Below, piece after piece: positions 25,401-38,437 of a stretch of DNA of 64,000 bases. The translations under genes were made by a program, and so were the position numbers. Positions within the stretch are counted from its first letter, which is position 1, and every line of letters starts with the position of its first letter. The DNA comes from Dryocosmus kuriphilus (lineage: Eukaryota > Arthropoda > Insecta > Hymenoptera > Cynipidae), in NCBI GenBank assembly GCA_038277395.1, contig CM076197.1:98177442-98241441 (forward strand). The letters run 5' to 3'. The notes beneath the pieces are model-generated. The model saw only the letters and a list, made by a program, of their open reading frames with translations, had not been told where the DNA came from and searched no databases.

Positions 25401-28400
25401 CATCCAATTTTTAACATTTGAATTTGAAATTATTGAATCCACAAGGATTTAAATTACGATTTATTCAATTTAACATTGATTGTCGCACGCTGTCTGAAGT
25501 TATAATAATAAAAATATTAAAAAGCTTTCATTAATAATCCTGCTACTTTGAATGATCAGTATTTAAAATCAAACAATTTTGACTGAATATTGCAATCTGA
25601 TACTATGCAAGACTTTAAATTCAATTTTGTTTTTATATTTAAAACACTTTTTTCTAATTATTCAGTACTCAAGACTTCAAAGCTTAAAATTGCACATAAG
25701 ACTTCCAGTTTGAAATAGAGCAGAATTGTAAAGGGCTCAATTTTCCAAATCTTCAAAATGCAATTCTCTTCAATATTGAAAGCTTCAAATTTAAAATTGC
25801 TCAATTATCTAGGTATACAATTTGAACCCATCCAATTTTTAACATTTGAATTTGAAATTATTGAATCCACAAGGATTTAAATTACGATTTATTCAATTTA
25901 ACATTGATTGTCGCACGCTGACTGAAGTTATAATAATATAAAAATATTAAAAAGCTTTCATTAATAATCCTGCTACTTTGAATGATCAGTATTTAAAATC
26001 AAACAATTTTGACTGAATATTGCAATCTGATACTATGCAAGACTTTAAATTCAATTTTGTTTTTATATTTAAAACACTTTTTTCTAATTATTCAGTACTC
26101 AAGACTTCAAAGCTTAAAATTGCACATAAGACTTCCAGTTTGAAATAGAGCAGAATTGTAAAGGGCTCAATTTTCCAAATCTTCAAAATGCAATTCTCTT
26201 CAATATTGAAAGCTTCAAATTCAAAATTGCTCAATTATCTAGGTTTACAATTTGAACCCATCCAATTTTTAACATTTGAATTTGAAATTATTGATCCTAC
26301 AAGCATTTAAATTACGATTTTTTCAATTTAACATTGATTGTCGCACGCTGTCTGAAGTTATAATAATAAAAATATTAAAAAGCTTTCATTAATAATCCTG
26401 CTACTTTGAATGATCAGTATTTAAAATCAAACAATTTTGACTGAATATTGCAATCTGATACTATGCAAGACTTTAAATTCAATTTTGTTTTTATATTTAA
26501 AACACTTTTTTCTAATTATTCAGTACTCAAGACTTCAAAGCTTAAAATTACACATAAGACTTCCAGTTTGAAATAGAGCAGAATTGTAAAGGGCTCAATT
26601 TTCCAAATCTTCAAAATGCAATTCTCTTCAATATTGAAAGCTTCAAATTTAAAATTGCTCAATTATCTAGGTATACAATTTGAACCCATCCAATTTTTAA
26701 CATTTGAATTTGAAATTATTGAATCCACAAGGATTTAAATTACGATTTATTCAATTTAACATTGATTGTCGCACGCTGATTGAAGTTATAATAATAAAAA
26801 TATTAAAAAGCTGTCATTAATAATCCTGCTACTTTGAATGATCAGTATTTAAAATCAAACAATTTTGACTGAATATTGCAATCTGATACTATGCAAGACT
26901 TTAAATTCAATTTTGTTTTTATATTTAAAACACTTTTTTCTAATTATTCAGTACTCAAGACTTCAAAGCTTAAAATTGCACATTAGACTTCCAGTTTGAA
27001 ATAGAGCAGAATTGTAAAGGGCTCAATTTTCCAAATCTTCAAAATGCAATTCTTTTCAATATTGAAAGCTTCAAACTCAAAATTGCTCAATTATCTAGGT
27101 TTGCAATTTGAACACATCCAATCTTTAACGTTTGAATTTGAAATTATTGATCCTACAAGCATTTAAATTACGATTTTTTCAATTTAACATTGATTGTCGC
27201 ACGCTGACTGAAGTTATAATAATAAAAATATTAAAAAGCTTTCATTAATAATCCTGCTACTTTGAATGATCAGTATTTAAAATCAAACAATTTTGACTGA
27301 ATATTGCAATCTGATACTATGCAAGACTTTAAATTCAATTTTGTTTTTATATTTAAAACACTTTTTTCTAATTATTCAGTACTCAAGACTTCAAAGCTTA
27401 AAATTGCACATAAGACTTCCAGTTTGAAATAGAGCAGAATTGTAAAGGGCTCAATTTTCCAAATCTTCAAAATGCAATTCTCTTCAATATTGAAAGCTTC
27501 AAATTCAAAATTGCTCAATTATCTAGGTTTACAATTTGAACCCATCCAATTTTTAACATTTGAATTTGAAATTATTGATCCTACAAGCATTTAAATTACG
27601 ATTTTTTCAATTTAACATTGATTGTCGCACGCTGACTGAAGTTATAATAATAAAAATATTAAAAAGCTTTCATTAATAATCCTGCTACTTTGAATGATCA
27701 GTATTTAAAATCAAACAATTTTGACTGAATATTGCAATCTGATACTATGCAAGACTTTCAATTCAATTTTGTTTTTATATTTAAAACACTTTTTTCTAAT
27801 TATTCAGTACTCAAGACTTCAAAGCTTAAAATTGCACATAAGACTTCCAGTTTGAAATAGAGCAGAATTGTAAAGGGCTCAATTTTCCAAATCTTCAAAA
27901 TGCAATTCTATTCAATATTGAAAGCTTCAAATTTAAAAATTGCTCAATTATCTAGGTATACAATTTGAACCCATCCAATTTTTAACATTTGAATTTGAAA
28001 TTATTGAATCCACAAGGATTTAAATTACGATTTATTCAATTTAACATTGATTGTCGCACGCTGTCTGAAGTTATAATAATAAAAATATTAAAAAGCTTTC
28101 ATTAATAATCCTGCTACTTTGAATGATCAGTATTTAAAATCAAACAATTTTGACTGAATATTGCAATCTGATACTATGCAAGACTTTCAATTCAATTTTG
28201 TTTTTATATTTAAAACACTTTTTTCTAATTATTCAGTACTCAAGACTTCAAAGCTTAAAATTGCACATAAGACTTCCAGTTTGAAATAGAGCAGAATTGT
28301 AAAGGGCTCAATTTTCCAAATCTTCAAAATGCAATTCTATTCAATATTGAAAGCTTCAAATTTAAAATTGCTCAATTATCTAGGTATACAATTTGAACCC

Positions 28401-31400
28401 ATCCAATTTTTAACATTTGAATTTGAAATTATTGAATCCACAAGGATTTAAATTACGATTTATTCAATTTAACATTGATTGTCGCACGCTGTCTGAAGTT
28501 ATAATAATAAAAATATTAAAAAGCTTTCATTAATAATCCTGCTACTTTGAATGATCAGTATTTAAAATCAAACAATTTTGACTGAATATTGCAATCTGAT
28601 ACTATGCAAGACTTTAAATTCAATTTTGTTTTTATATTTAAAACACTTTTTTCTAATTATTCAGTACTCAAGACTTCAAAGCTTAAAATTACACATAAGA
28701 CTTCCAGTTTGAAATAGAGCAGAATTGTAAAGGGCTCAATTTTCCAAATCTTCAAAATGCAATTCTCTTCAATATTGAAAGCTTCAAATTTAAAATTGCT
28801 CAATTATCTAGGTATACAATTTGAACCCATCCAATTTTTAACATTTGAATTTGAAATTATTGAATCCACAAGGATTTAAATTACGATTTATTCAATTTAA
28901 CATTGATTGTCGCACGCTGTCTGAAGTTATAATAATAAAAATATTAAAAAGCTTTCATTAATAATCCTGCTACTTTGAATGATCAGTATTTAAAATCAAA
29001 CAATTTTGACTGAATATTGCAATCTGATACTATGCAAGACTTTAAATTCAATTTTGTTTTTATATTTAAAACACTTTTTTCTAATTATTCAGTACTCAAG
29101 ACTTCAAAGCTTAAAATTGCACATTAGACTTCCAGTTTGAAATAGAGCAGAATTGTAAAGGGCTCAATTTTCCAAATCTTCAAAATGCAATTCTTTTCAA
29201 TATTGAAAGCTTCAAACTCAAAATTGCTCAATTATCTAGGTTTGCAATTTGAACCCATCCAATTTTTAACATTTGAATTTGAAATTATTGAATCCACAAG
29301 GATTTAAATTACGATTTATTCAATTTAACATTGATTGTCGCACGCTGACTGAAGTTATAATAATAAAAATATTAAAAAGCTTTCATTAATAATCCTGCTA
29401 CTTTGAATGATCAGTATTTAAAATCAAACAATTTTGACTGAATATTGCAATCTGATACTATGCAAGACTTTAAATTCAATTTTGTTTTTATATTTAAAAC
29501 ACTTTTTTCTAATTATTCAGTACTCAAGACTTCAAAGCTTAAAATTGCACATAAGACTTCCAGTTTGAAATAGAGCAGAATTGTAAAGGGCTCAATTTTC
29601 CAAATCTTCAAAATGCAATTCTCTTCAATATTGAAAGCTTCAAATTTAAAATTGCTCAATTATCTAGGTATACAATTTGAACCCATCCAATTTTTAACAT
29701 TTGAATTTGAAATTATTGAATCCACAAGGATTTAAATTACGATTTATTCAATTTAACATTGATTGTCGCACGCTGACTGAAGTTATAATAATAAAAATAT
29801 TAAAAAGCTTTCATTAATAATCCTGCTACTTTGAATGATCAGTATTTAAAATCAAACAATTTTGACTGAATATTGCAATCTGATACTATGCAAGACTTTA
29901 AATTCAATTTTGTTTTTATATTTAAAACACTTTTTTCTAATTATTATTCAGTACTCAAGACTTCAAAGCTTAAAATTGCACATAAGACTTCCAGTTTGAA
30001 ATAGAGCAGAATTGTAAAGGGCTCAATTTTCCAAATCTTCAAAATGCAATTCTCTTCAATATTGAAAGCTTCAAATTCAAAATTGCTCAATTATCTAGGT
30101 TTACAATTTGAACCCATCCAATTTTTAACATTTGAATTTGAAATTATTGATCCTACAAGCATTTAAATTACGATTTTTTCAATTTAACATTGATTGTCGC
30201 ACGCTGTCTGAAGTTATAATAATAAAAATATTAAAAAGCTTTCATTAATAATCCTGCTACTTTGAATGATCAGTATTTAAAATCAAACAATTTTGACTGA
30301 ATATTGCAATCTGATACTATGCAAGACTTTAAATTCAATTTTGTTTTTATATTTAAAACACTTTTTTCTAATTATTCAGTACTCAAGACTTCAAAGCTTA
30401 AAATTACACATAAGACTTCCAGTTTGAAATAGAGCAGAATTGTAAAGGGCTCAATTTTCCAAATCTTCAAAATGCAATTCTCTTCAATATTGAAAGCTTC
30501 AAATTTAAAATTGCTCAATTATCTAGGTATACAATTTGAACCCATCCAATTTTTAACATTTGAATTTGAAATTATTGAATCCACAAGGATTTAAATTACG
30601 ATTTATTCAATTTAACATTGATTGTCGCACGCTGACTGAAGTTATAATAATAAAAATATTAAAAAGCTTTCATTAATAATCCTGCTACTTTGAATGATCA
30701 GTATTTAAAATCAAACAATTTTGACTGAATATTGCAATCTGATACTATGCAAGACTTTAAATTCAATTTTGTTTTTATATTTAAAACACTTTTTTCTAAT
30801 TATTCAGTACTCAAGACTTCAAAGCTTAAAATTGCACATAAGACTTCCAGTTTGAAATAGAGCAGAATTGTAAAGGGCTCAATTTTCCAAATCTTCAAAA
30901 TGCAATTCTCTTCAATATTGAAAGCTTCAAATTCAAAATTGCTCAATTATCTAGGTTTACAATTTGAACCCATCCAATTTTTAACATTTGAATTTGAAAT
31001 TATTGATCCTACAAGCATTTAAATTACGATTTTTTCAATTTAACATTGATTGTCGCACGCTGTCTGAAGTTATAATAATAAAAATATTAAAAAGCTTTCA
31101 TTAATAATCCTGCTACTTTGAATGATCAGTATTTAAAATCAAACAATTTTGACTGAATATTGCAATCTGATACTATGCAAGACTTTAAATTCAATTTTGT
31201 TTTTATATTTAAAACACTTTTTTCTAATTATTCAGTACTCAAGACTTCAAAGCTTAAAATTGCACATTAGACTTCCAGTTTGAAATAGAGCAGAATTGTA
31301 AAGGGCTCAATTTTCCAAATCTTCAAAATGCAATTCTTTTCAATATTGAAAGCTTCAAACTCAAAATTGCTCAATTATCTAGGTTTGCAATTTGAACACA

Positions 31401-34400
31401 TCCAATCTTTAACGTTTGAATTTGAAATTATTGATCCTACAAGCATTTAAATTACGATTTTTTCAATTTAACATTGATTGTCGCACGCTGACTGAAGTTA
31501 TAATAATAAAAATATTAAAAAGCTTTCATTAATAATCCTGCTACTTTGAATGATCAGTATTTAAAATCAAACAATTTTGACTGAATATTGCAATCTGATA
31601 CTATGCAAGACTTTAAATTCAATTTTGTTTTTATATTTAAAACACTTTTTTCTAATTATTCAGTACTCAAGACTTCAAAGCTTAAAATTGCACATAAGAC
31701 TTCCAGTTTGAAATAGAGCAGAATTGTAAAGGGCTCAATTTTCCAAATCTTCAAAATGCAATTCTCTTCAATATTGAAAGCTTCAAATTCAAAATTGCTC
31801 AATTATCTAGGTTTACAATTTGAACCCATCCAATTTTTAACATTTGAATTTGAAATTATTGATCCTACAAGCATTTAAATTACGATTTTTTCAATTTAAC
31901 ATTGATTGTCGCACGCTGACTGAAGTTATAATAATATAAAAATATTAAAAAGCTTTCATTAATAATCCTGCTACTTTGAATGATCAGTATTTAAAATCAA
32001 ACAATTTTGACTGAATATTGCAATCTGATACTATGCAAGACTTTCAATTCAATTTTGTTTTTATATTTAAAACACTTTTTTCTAATTATTCAGTACTCAA
32101 GACTTCAAAGCTTAAAATTGCACATAAGACTTCCAGTTTGAAATAGAGCAGAATTGTAAAGGGCTCAATTTTCCAAATCTTCAAAATGCAATTCTATTCA
32201 ATATTGAAAGCTTCAAATTTAAAATTGCTCAATTATCTAGGTATACAATTTGAACCCATCCAATTTTTAACATTTGAATTTGAAATTATTGAATCCACAA
32301 GGATTTAAATTACGATTTATTCAATTTAACATTGATTGTCGCACGCTGTCTGAAGTTATAATAATAAAAATATTAAAAAGCTTTCATTAATAATCCTGCT
32401 ACTTTGAATGATCAGTATTTAAAATCAAACAATTTTGACTGAATATTGCAATCTGATACTATGCAAGACTTTCAATTCAATTTTGTTTTTATATTTAAAA
32501 CACTTTTTTCTAATTATTCAGTACTCAAGACTTCAAAGCTTAAAATTGCACATAAGACTTCCAGTTTGAAATAGAGCAGAATTGTAAAGGGCTCAATTTT
32601 CCAAATCTTCAAAATGCAATTCTATTCAATATTGAAAGCTTCAAATTTAAAATTGCTCAATTATCTAGGTATACAATTTGAACCCATCCAATTTTTAACA
32701 TTTGAATTTGAAATTATTGAATCCACAAGGATTTAAATTACGATTTATTCAATTTAACATTGATTGTCGCACGCTGTCTGAAGTTATAATAATAAAAATA
32801 TTAAAAAGCTTTCATTAATAATCCTGCTACTTTGAATGATCAGTATTTAAAATCAAACAATTTTGACTGAATATTGCAATCTGATACTATGCAAGACTTT
32901 AAATTCAATTTTGTTTTTATATTTAAAACACTTTTTTCTAATTATTCAGTACTCAAGACTTCAAAGCTTAAAATTACACATAAGACTTCCAGTTTGAAAT
33001 AGAGCAGAATTGTAAAGGGCTCAATTTTCCAAATCTTCAAAATGCAATTCTCTTCAATATTGAAAGCTTCAAATTTAAAATTGCTCAATTATCTAGGTAT
33101 ACAATTTGAACCCATCCAATTTTTAACATTTGAATTTGAAATTATTGAATCCACAAGGATTTAAATTACGATTTATTCAATTTAACATTGATTGTCGCAC
33201 GCTGACTGAAGTTATAATAATAAAAATATTAAAAAGCTGTCATTAATAATCCTGCTACTTTGAATGATCAGTATTTAAAATCAAACAATTTTGACTGAAT
33301 ATTGCAATCTGATACTATGCAAGACTTTAAATTCAATTTTGTTTTTATATTTAAAACACTTTTTTCTAATTATTCAGTACTCAAGACTTCAAAGCTTAAA
33401 ATTGCACATTAGACTTCCAGTTTGAAATAGAGCAGAATTGTAAAGGGCTCAATTTTCCAAATCTTCAAAATGCAATTCTTTTCAATATTGAAAGCTTCAA
33501 ACTCAAAATTGCTCAATTATCTAGGTTTGCAATTTGAACACATCCAATCTTTAACGTTTGAATTTGAAATTATTGATCCTACAAGCATTTAAATTACGAT
33601 TTTTTCAGTTTAACATTGATTGTCGCACGCTGACTGAAGTTATAATAATAAAAATATTAAAAAGCTTTCATTAATAATCCTGCTACTTTGAATGATCAGT
33701 ATTTAAAATCAAACAATTTTGACTGAATATTGCAATCTGATACTATGCAAGACTTTAAATTCAATTTTGTTTTTATATTTAAAACACTTTTTTCTAATTA
33801 TTCAGTACTCAAGACTTCAAAGCTTAGAATTGCACATAAGACTTCCAGTTTGAAATAGAGCAGAATTGTAAAGGGCTCAATTTTCCAAATCTTCAAAATG
33901 CAATTCTCTTCAATATTGAAAGCTTCAAATTCAAAATTGCTCAATTATCTAGGTTTACAATTTGAACCCATCCAATTTTTAACATTTGAATTTGAAATTA
34001 TTGATCCTACAAGCATTTAAATTACGATTTTTTCAATTTAACATTGATTGTCGCACGCTGACTGAAGTTATAATAATAAAAATATTAAAAAGCTTTCATT
34101 AATAATCCTGCTACTTTGAATGATCAGTATTTAAAATCAAACAATTTTGACTGAATATTGCAATCTGATACTATGCAAGACTTTCAATTCAATTTTGTTT
34201 TTATATTTAAAACACTTTTTTCTAATTATTCAGTACTCAAGACTTCAAAGCTTAAAATTGCACATAAGACTTCCAGTTTGAAATAGAGCAGAATTGTAAA
34301 GGGCTCAATTTTCCAAATCTTCAAAATGCAATTCTATTCAATATTGAAAGCTTCAAATTTAAAATTGCTCAATTATCTAGGTATACAATTTGAACCCATC

Positions 34401-35735
34401 CAATTTTTAACATTTGAATTTGAAATTATTGAATCCACACAAGGATTTAAATTACGATTTATTCAATTTAACATTGATTGTCGCACGCTGTCTGAAGTTA
34501 TAATAATAAAAATATTAAAAAGCTTTCATTAATAATCCTGCTACTTTGAATGATCAGTATTTAAAATCAAACAATTTTGACTGAATATTGCAATCTGATA
34601 CTATGCAAGACTTTAAATTCAATTTTGTTTTTATATTTAAAACACTTTTTTCTAATTATTTAGTACTCAAGACTTCAAAGCTTAAAATTACACATAAGAC
34701 TTCCAGTTTGAAATAGAGCAGAATTGTAAAGGGCTCAATTTTCCAAATCTTCAAAATGCAATTCTCTTCAATATTGAAAGCTTCAAATTTAAAATTGCTC
34801 AATTATCTAGGTATACAATTTGAACCCATCCAATTTTTAACATTTGAATTTGAAATTATTGAATCCACAAGGATTTAAATTACGATTTATTCAATTTAAC
34901 ATTGATTGTCGCACGCTGACTGAAGTTATAATAATAAAAATATTAAAAAGCTGTCATTATTAATCCTGCTACTTTGAATGATCAGTATTTAAAATCAAAC
35001 AATTTTGACTGAATATTGCAATCTGATACTATGCAAGACTTTAAATTCAATTTTGTTTTTATATTTAAAACACTTTTTTCTAATTATTCAGTACTCAAGA
35101 CTTCAAAGCTTAAAATTGCACATTAGACTTCCAGTTTGAAATAGAGCAGAATTGTAAAGGGCTCAATTTTCCAAATCTTCAAAATGCAATTCTTTTCAAT
35201 ATTGAAAGCTTCAAACTCAAAATTGCTCAATTATCTAGGTTTGCAATTTGAACACATCCAATCTTTAACGTTTGAATTTGAAATTATTGATCCTACAAGC
35301 ATTTAAATTACGATTTTTTCAATTTAACATTGATTGTCGCACGCTGACTGAAGTTATAATAATAAAAATATTAAAAAGCTTTCATTAATAATCCTGCTAC
35401 TTTGAATGATCAGTATTTAAAATCAAACAATTTTGACTGAATATTGCAATCTGATACTATGCAAGACTTTAAATTCAATTTTGTTTTTATATTTAAAACA
35501 CTTTTTTCTAATTATTCAGTACTCAAGACTTCAAAGCTTAAAATTGCACATAAGACTTCCAGTTTGAAATAGAGCAGAATTGTAAAGGGCTCAATTTTCC
35601 AAATCTTCAAAATGCAATTCTCTTCAATATTGAAAGCTTCAGACTCAAAATTGCTCAATTATCTAGGTTTGCAATTTGAACCCATCCAATTTTTAACATT
35701 TGAATTTGAAATTATTGAATCCACAAGGATTTAAA
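16491..35735 (+). repeat. 428-bp satellite array, about 45 monomers
   Basis: The GTCGCACGCTG word phases the array: 16921, 17349, 17777, 18204, 18632 and onward to about 35337, a spacing of 427-430 bp, with a diverged first unit at about 16508. Identity between monomers is very high after the first two. Diagnostic variants include CTGACTGAAG, CTGTCTGAAG or CTGATTGAAG after the phase word; GCTTTC or GCTGTC; GCACATAAG, GCACATTAG or ACACATAAG; TCTCTTC, TCTATTC or TCTTTTC; and GATCCTACAAGC or GAATCCACAAGG. They occur in recurring order, so there is higher-order structure. The last monomer ends at the GGATTTAAAATCG word. No gene is present. Confidence 0.97.
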
Positions 35736-36599
35736 ATCGATTTTTCCCCCCAGTTTCCCTTTCCCGATTCCCGCTTGAAAAATCCTCCTATGATTAGATT
35801 AAAAGCAATAAATGAATAAATGATATATTTTTTTTTTATTTTCCAAGTAGTGAATCTTTCGAGTGACTTGTTCAGAATTCATAAATTATTCTGACCATTG
35901 AATATTGCGGACAATCGAGAAGTCGTTTGCCTTGTCTCGGATCTTTGTGCGCGTGGAAGAAAGTTCAATTCGATCCGCGGTGGGGTGAGATCAGTTCAGT
36001 ATTTGCGTAACTGCGGATGCTCAGCATTCTCCAGACGCTCCCTTGACAGAGGGTCGATCCCTCCCTTCTTGTCATTCTCAATCGAATTCTGTTTTCACGA
36101 CGGCGTCTGCGGAATCGGCCAGATTCCTAAGACTCTGTTGTTGTTGTTCCGTTTCAAATCCTTACACACAAACCAAATCCCCCTACCAGAGATCCTCTTA
36201 TCTTTCCAGAAAATTCAAATTCTTCTGACCACTGTCCGAATTCTCCAACGGCTATTGAAAATACCAATTTGACAACTGGCTATTTGTAAGGACATTACAG
36301 GATACAGTTTAAAGGAACTTTCCATACCTCAAGCACAATGGAACCAAAGAATTCTTTAAATTAAAAATATCGGACTTTTTCGGTATTAAGACTTCCTCAT
36401 GGAGGAAGCTTTGTAATGATGACAAAATCCAGTTTCTAAAAATAAAAGTTTTTTTCAAATATATGTCAAGGGGGCGATCCTCCAATATCTCGAGAACGTG
36501 TACAGATAAATTGATGAAATTTGGTAGCCTTATTCCACTCCATACCACCTTCAATCTTATGCAAGGGTTGATCAAATTATTTAATTTTACATGTATAAA
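35736..36599. other. Unclassified sequence between satellite and PLE
   Basis: The satellite ends abruptly in a poly-pyrimidine stretch (near 35745). A 124-codon plus-strand frame at 35898-36272 and overlapping shorter frames match no family I know. In a third frame around 36160-36285 the translation is rich in Pro, Asn, Ser and Thr, which could be a relic of coding DNA, but no start or domain supports it. From about 36330 the sequence has the style of dispersed insect repeats. Confidence 0.35.
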
Positions 36600-36703
36600 T
36601 TTTCAAATCCTCAAAGTGCAAAGCTGATGTAAGGAAAAGAAATATTTATTCAGAGGATGTTAAATAATTTTTGTTGATCTACTAGTCGTTAAGCATTATA
36701 TAT

Positions 36704-36744
36704 TTTAGCAATAGCTTTCGACGGACGACGTCTGGCCTCATCAG
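36704..36744 (-). ncRNA. Hammerhead-ribozyme-like motif in PLE1 3' region
   Basis: On the minus strand the two invariant core blocks are intact: CTGATGA (36744-36738) and GAAA (36719-36716). After GAA, the bases A-G-C, loop TATT, G-C-T and then A form a three-pair stem III followed by a cleavable TA. Between the core blocks GACG can pair with CGTC around a five-base loop, but with five unpaired bases (GGCCA) after CTGATGA, so stem II is not canonical. Stem I pairs only after two mismatches. PLEs are known to carry minimal hammerheads in their terminal repeats. Activity is uncertain. Confidence 0.5.
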
Positions 36745-37217
36745 TTACATAAAAAATAGACAACTTTGACAGTAAGCCTAAAATGAGGATATCATTTTAC
36801 AGATTATGATCCGTCGATAATTATATTAAAAAACAATCATATATTCCATGTAAAAAAAAATTTTTCTTTACTTACAGAGACAGTTATTTTAAAGTTGAGA
36901 AAAAGATTTATGATGACGTATAAGATCATTATCATAAATGTTGGTTAACATCAGAGAAAATAGAAAAAGAACATATAGGTTCTCATAATGACAAAAGATT
37001 TTTAGCCCACTCCCGGACATGATATAGCAACAACTAGTATTGTTATTAAATATAAAAGGCGTTTTTTCTACCACATTAGTGTGAACACCATGCCCAGGAG
37101 TGAGACTAAAAATGACTGAATGATGCACCGACTAACCTCGAAAAGAATAAAAGAAAAGGAAACGGTACGGCGCTGTAATCCACATTAATTTTGGCTGTAT
37201 ATTTTTACATTTTAAAT

Positions 37218-37682
37218 TTACGTTAAGTTTAAGTTTTTAGTCATTACAATCAAAGTACGGTATATTTCACTGAGAAATTCTATGTCTGAAAGTTTGTTCA
37301 GTGAATTGTCGTGTTTTACAATATGATATATTTCTTTAAACATACGTTTCTTAAAATTCGCTTCTGTACTTATTATTTTAGCCTCAGAAAAATGAAAAAT
37401 GTGATCAAGTGTATGTGTATGGTCGACTAAAGCTGTGTTCCTCGAGTCTTTTTTACAATCATTTTTATGTTCACGAAGTCTGTCCTTAAAATAGCGTTTA
37501 GTTTGACCAATGTAGACGTTGCCACATTCGCAAGGAATGGAATAAATGATGTTGGTTTTTAATTCTAAAGGTATTGCATCTTTTTTTTTTGAAAAGCATT
37601 TAAACGGGTCCTTATCATATTTGAAAATTACATTTATATTGAATTCTTTGAAAATTTTAGTGTCAAAAACGAACAAGTTCAT
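37218..37682 (-). pseudogene. PLE1 GIY-YIG endonuclease region (154 codons open)
   Basis: C-terminal part of the PLE polyprotein. After a linker (KIFKEFNINVIFKYDKDPFK) the GIY-YIG core is visible at about residues 62-95: IIYSIPCECGNVYIGQT, then an Arg-containing helix DRLREHKND, followed by the usual LVDHTHTLDHIFHFSEAKII block and a C-terminal helix region. The key IIY and YIG elements are present. The domain would cut target DNA at an AT-rich site for target-primed reverse transcription. It is separated from the RT frame just upstream by a frameshift near 37680, so it is not translated as one protein. Confidence 0.88.
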
Positions 37683-37689
37683 TTATGAA

Positions 37690-38435
37690 TGGTAGAACAA
37701 TAATCCTATTTAAATCTATGGTGTTGTTATTGTTTTCATTCTCGGTGTCAACATTGTTGTTTTTGATTTTATCTATCAAGGCCAATCTTTTTGTGATGTA
37801 TATATCAATAAATTTCAAATTGTCTCAAATTGTCTCTTTCAAAGTGTCTCTCACAAGTTCAATATTATTTTTTCTGAATTTTACTTCTGACAGTGTGACT
37901 GCTCTATCTACTAAGCTATTAATAACAGAAATTTTTTCTTTAGTTGCAATATTTGAGTTGAAATTTATGTATCTCCCCGACCATGTTTCTTTCCTGTACG
38001 AATCAGTGTAAATCAAATTGTTCAGTTTGCTAATAGTAATATCTAAGAAGTTTATTTTGTTATCATTTTCTAATTCAATTGTAAACGGTAATCTTTGATG
38101 GAAAGAATTAAATTTAATGAGTAATTCTTCAATTTTGTTTTTAGGAACACAAGTTAGAATATCATCCACATATTTCATGTAAAAACAAGGCCTGAAAGAT
38201 AGACTCTTTAGGACTTGCTTTTCCAAAGCTTCCGTAACCAAGTCTGAGATTACTCCAGCAAGTGGAGAGCCCATTGGGGTTCCGAAACTTTGTCGGCAGA
38301 ATTGATTTTAAAAAACACAATATGCATTATCTAAACAGAAACTCATCAACTCGATAAATTCATTGATAGTTATGTTCTTGAAATTTCTAATTTTAAACCA
38401 ATTTATTTTTATATTTCTAATAACTGGATTTTTGG
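37690..38435 (-). pseudogene. PLE1 reverse transcriptase, palm and thumb part
   Basis: Carries the RT core: MGSPLAGVISDLVTEALE, then the catalytic FYMKYVDDILTCVP box with the metal-binding DD intact, then INFLDITISKLNN and a tail with LVDRAVTLSEVKF. Upstream of the first Met the same frame continues through NQFCRQSFGTP after one TAA stop (near 38310) and reaches the mariner insertion at 38437. Downstream the frame stops after LKETI at about 37825, beside a 10-bp tandem duplication (TCAAATTGTC, about 37815-37834); reading then resumes with DNLKFIDIYITKRLALIDKI. PLE RTs are related to telomerase RTs. This copy is inactivated. Confidence 0.88.
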
Positions 38436-38437
38436 TA
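38436..38437. repeat. TA target duplication, left of the mariner pair
   Basis: TA precedes the CGAGGCACGTC terminus and is repeated at 40714-40715. Removing the insertion and one TA restores the PLE frame reading LFTNIP, which confirms the insertion boundaries. Confidence 0.85.

Noticed and set aside
34326..34532. 68-codon frame in the 428-bp satellite
   Set aside because: It exists only because of a two-base insertion (ACAC) in one monomer.
16491..35735. CRISPR-like regular repetition
   Set aside because: The whole 428-bp unit repeats with no unique spacers and the context is eukaryotic satellite.
35940..36070. tRNA-like B box (GGGTCGATCCC) near 36050
   Set aside because: No matching A box or cloverleaf could be drawn around it.
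35898..36272. 124-codon frame as a host gene
   Set aside because: No recognisable domain, no clear start context, and other frames overlap; kept as unclassified DNA.
36610..36640. CTGATGT plus GAAA near both ends of PLE1 as a hammerhead
   Set aside because: The core base after CTGATG is T rather than A and no stem II can be formed; likely a terminal repeat word only.
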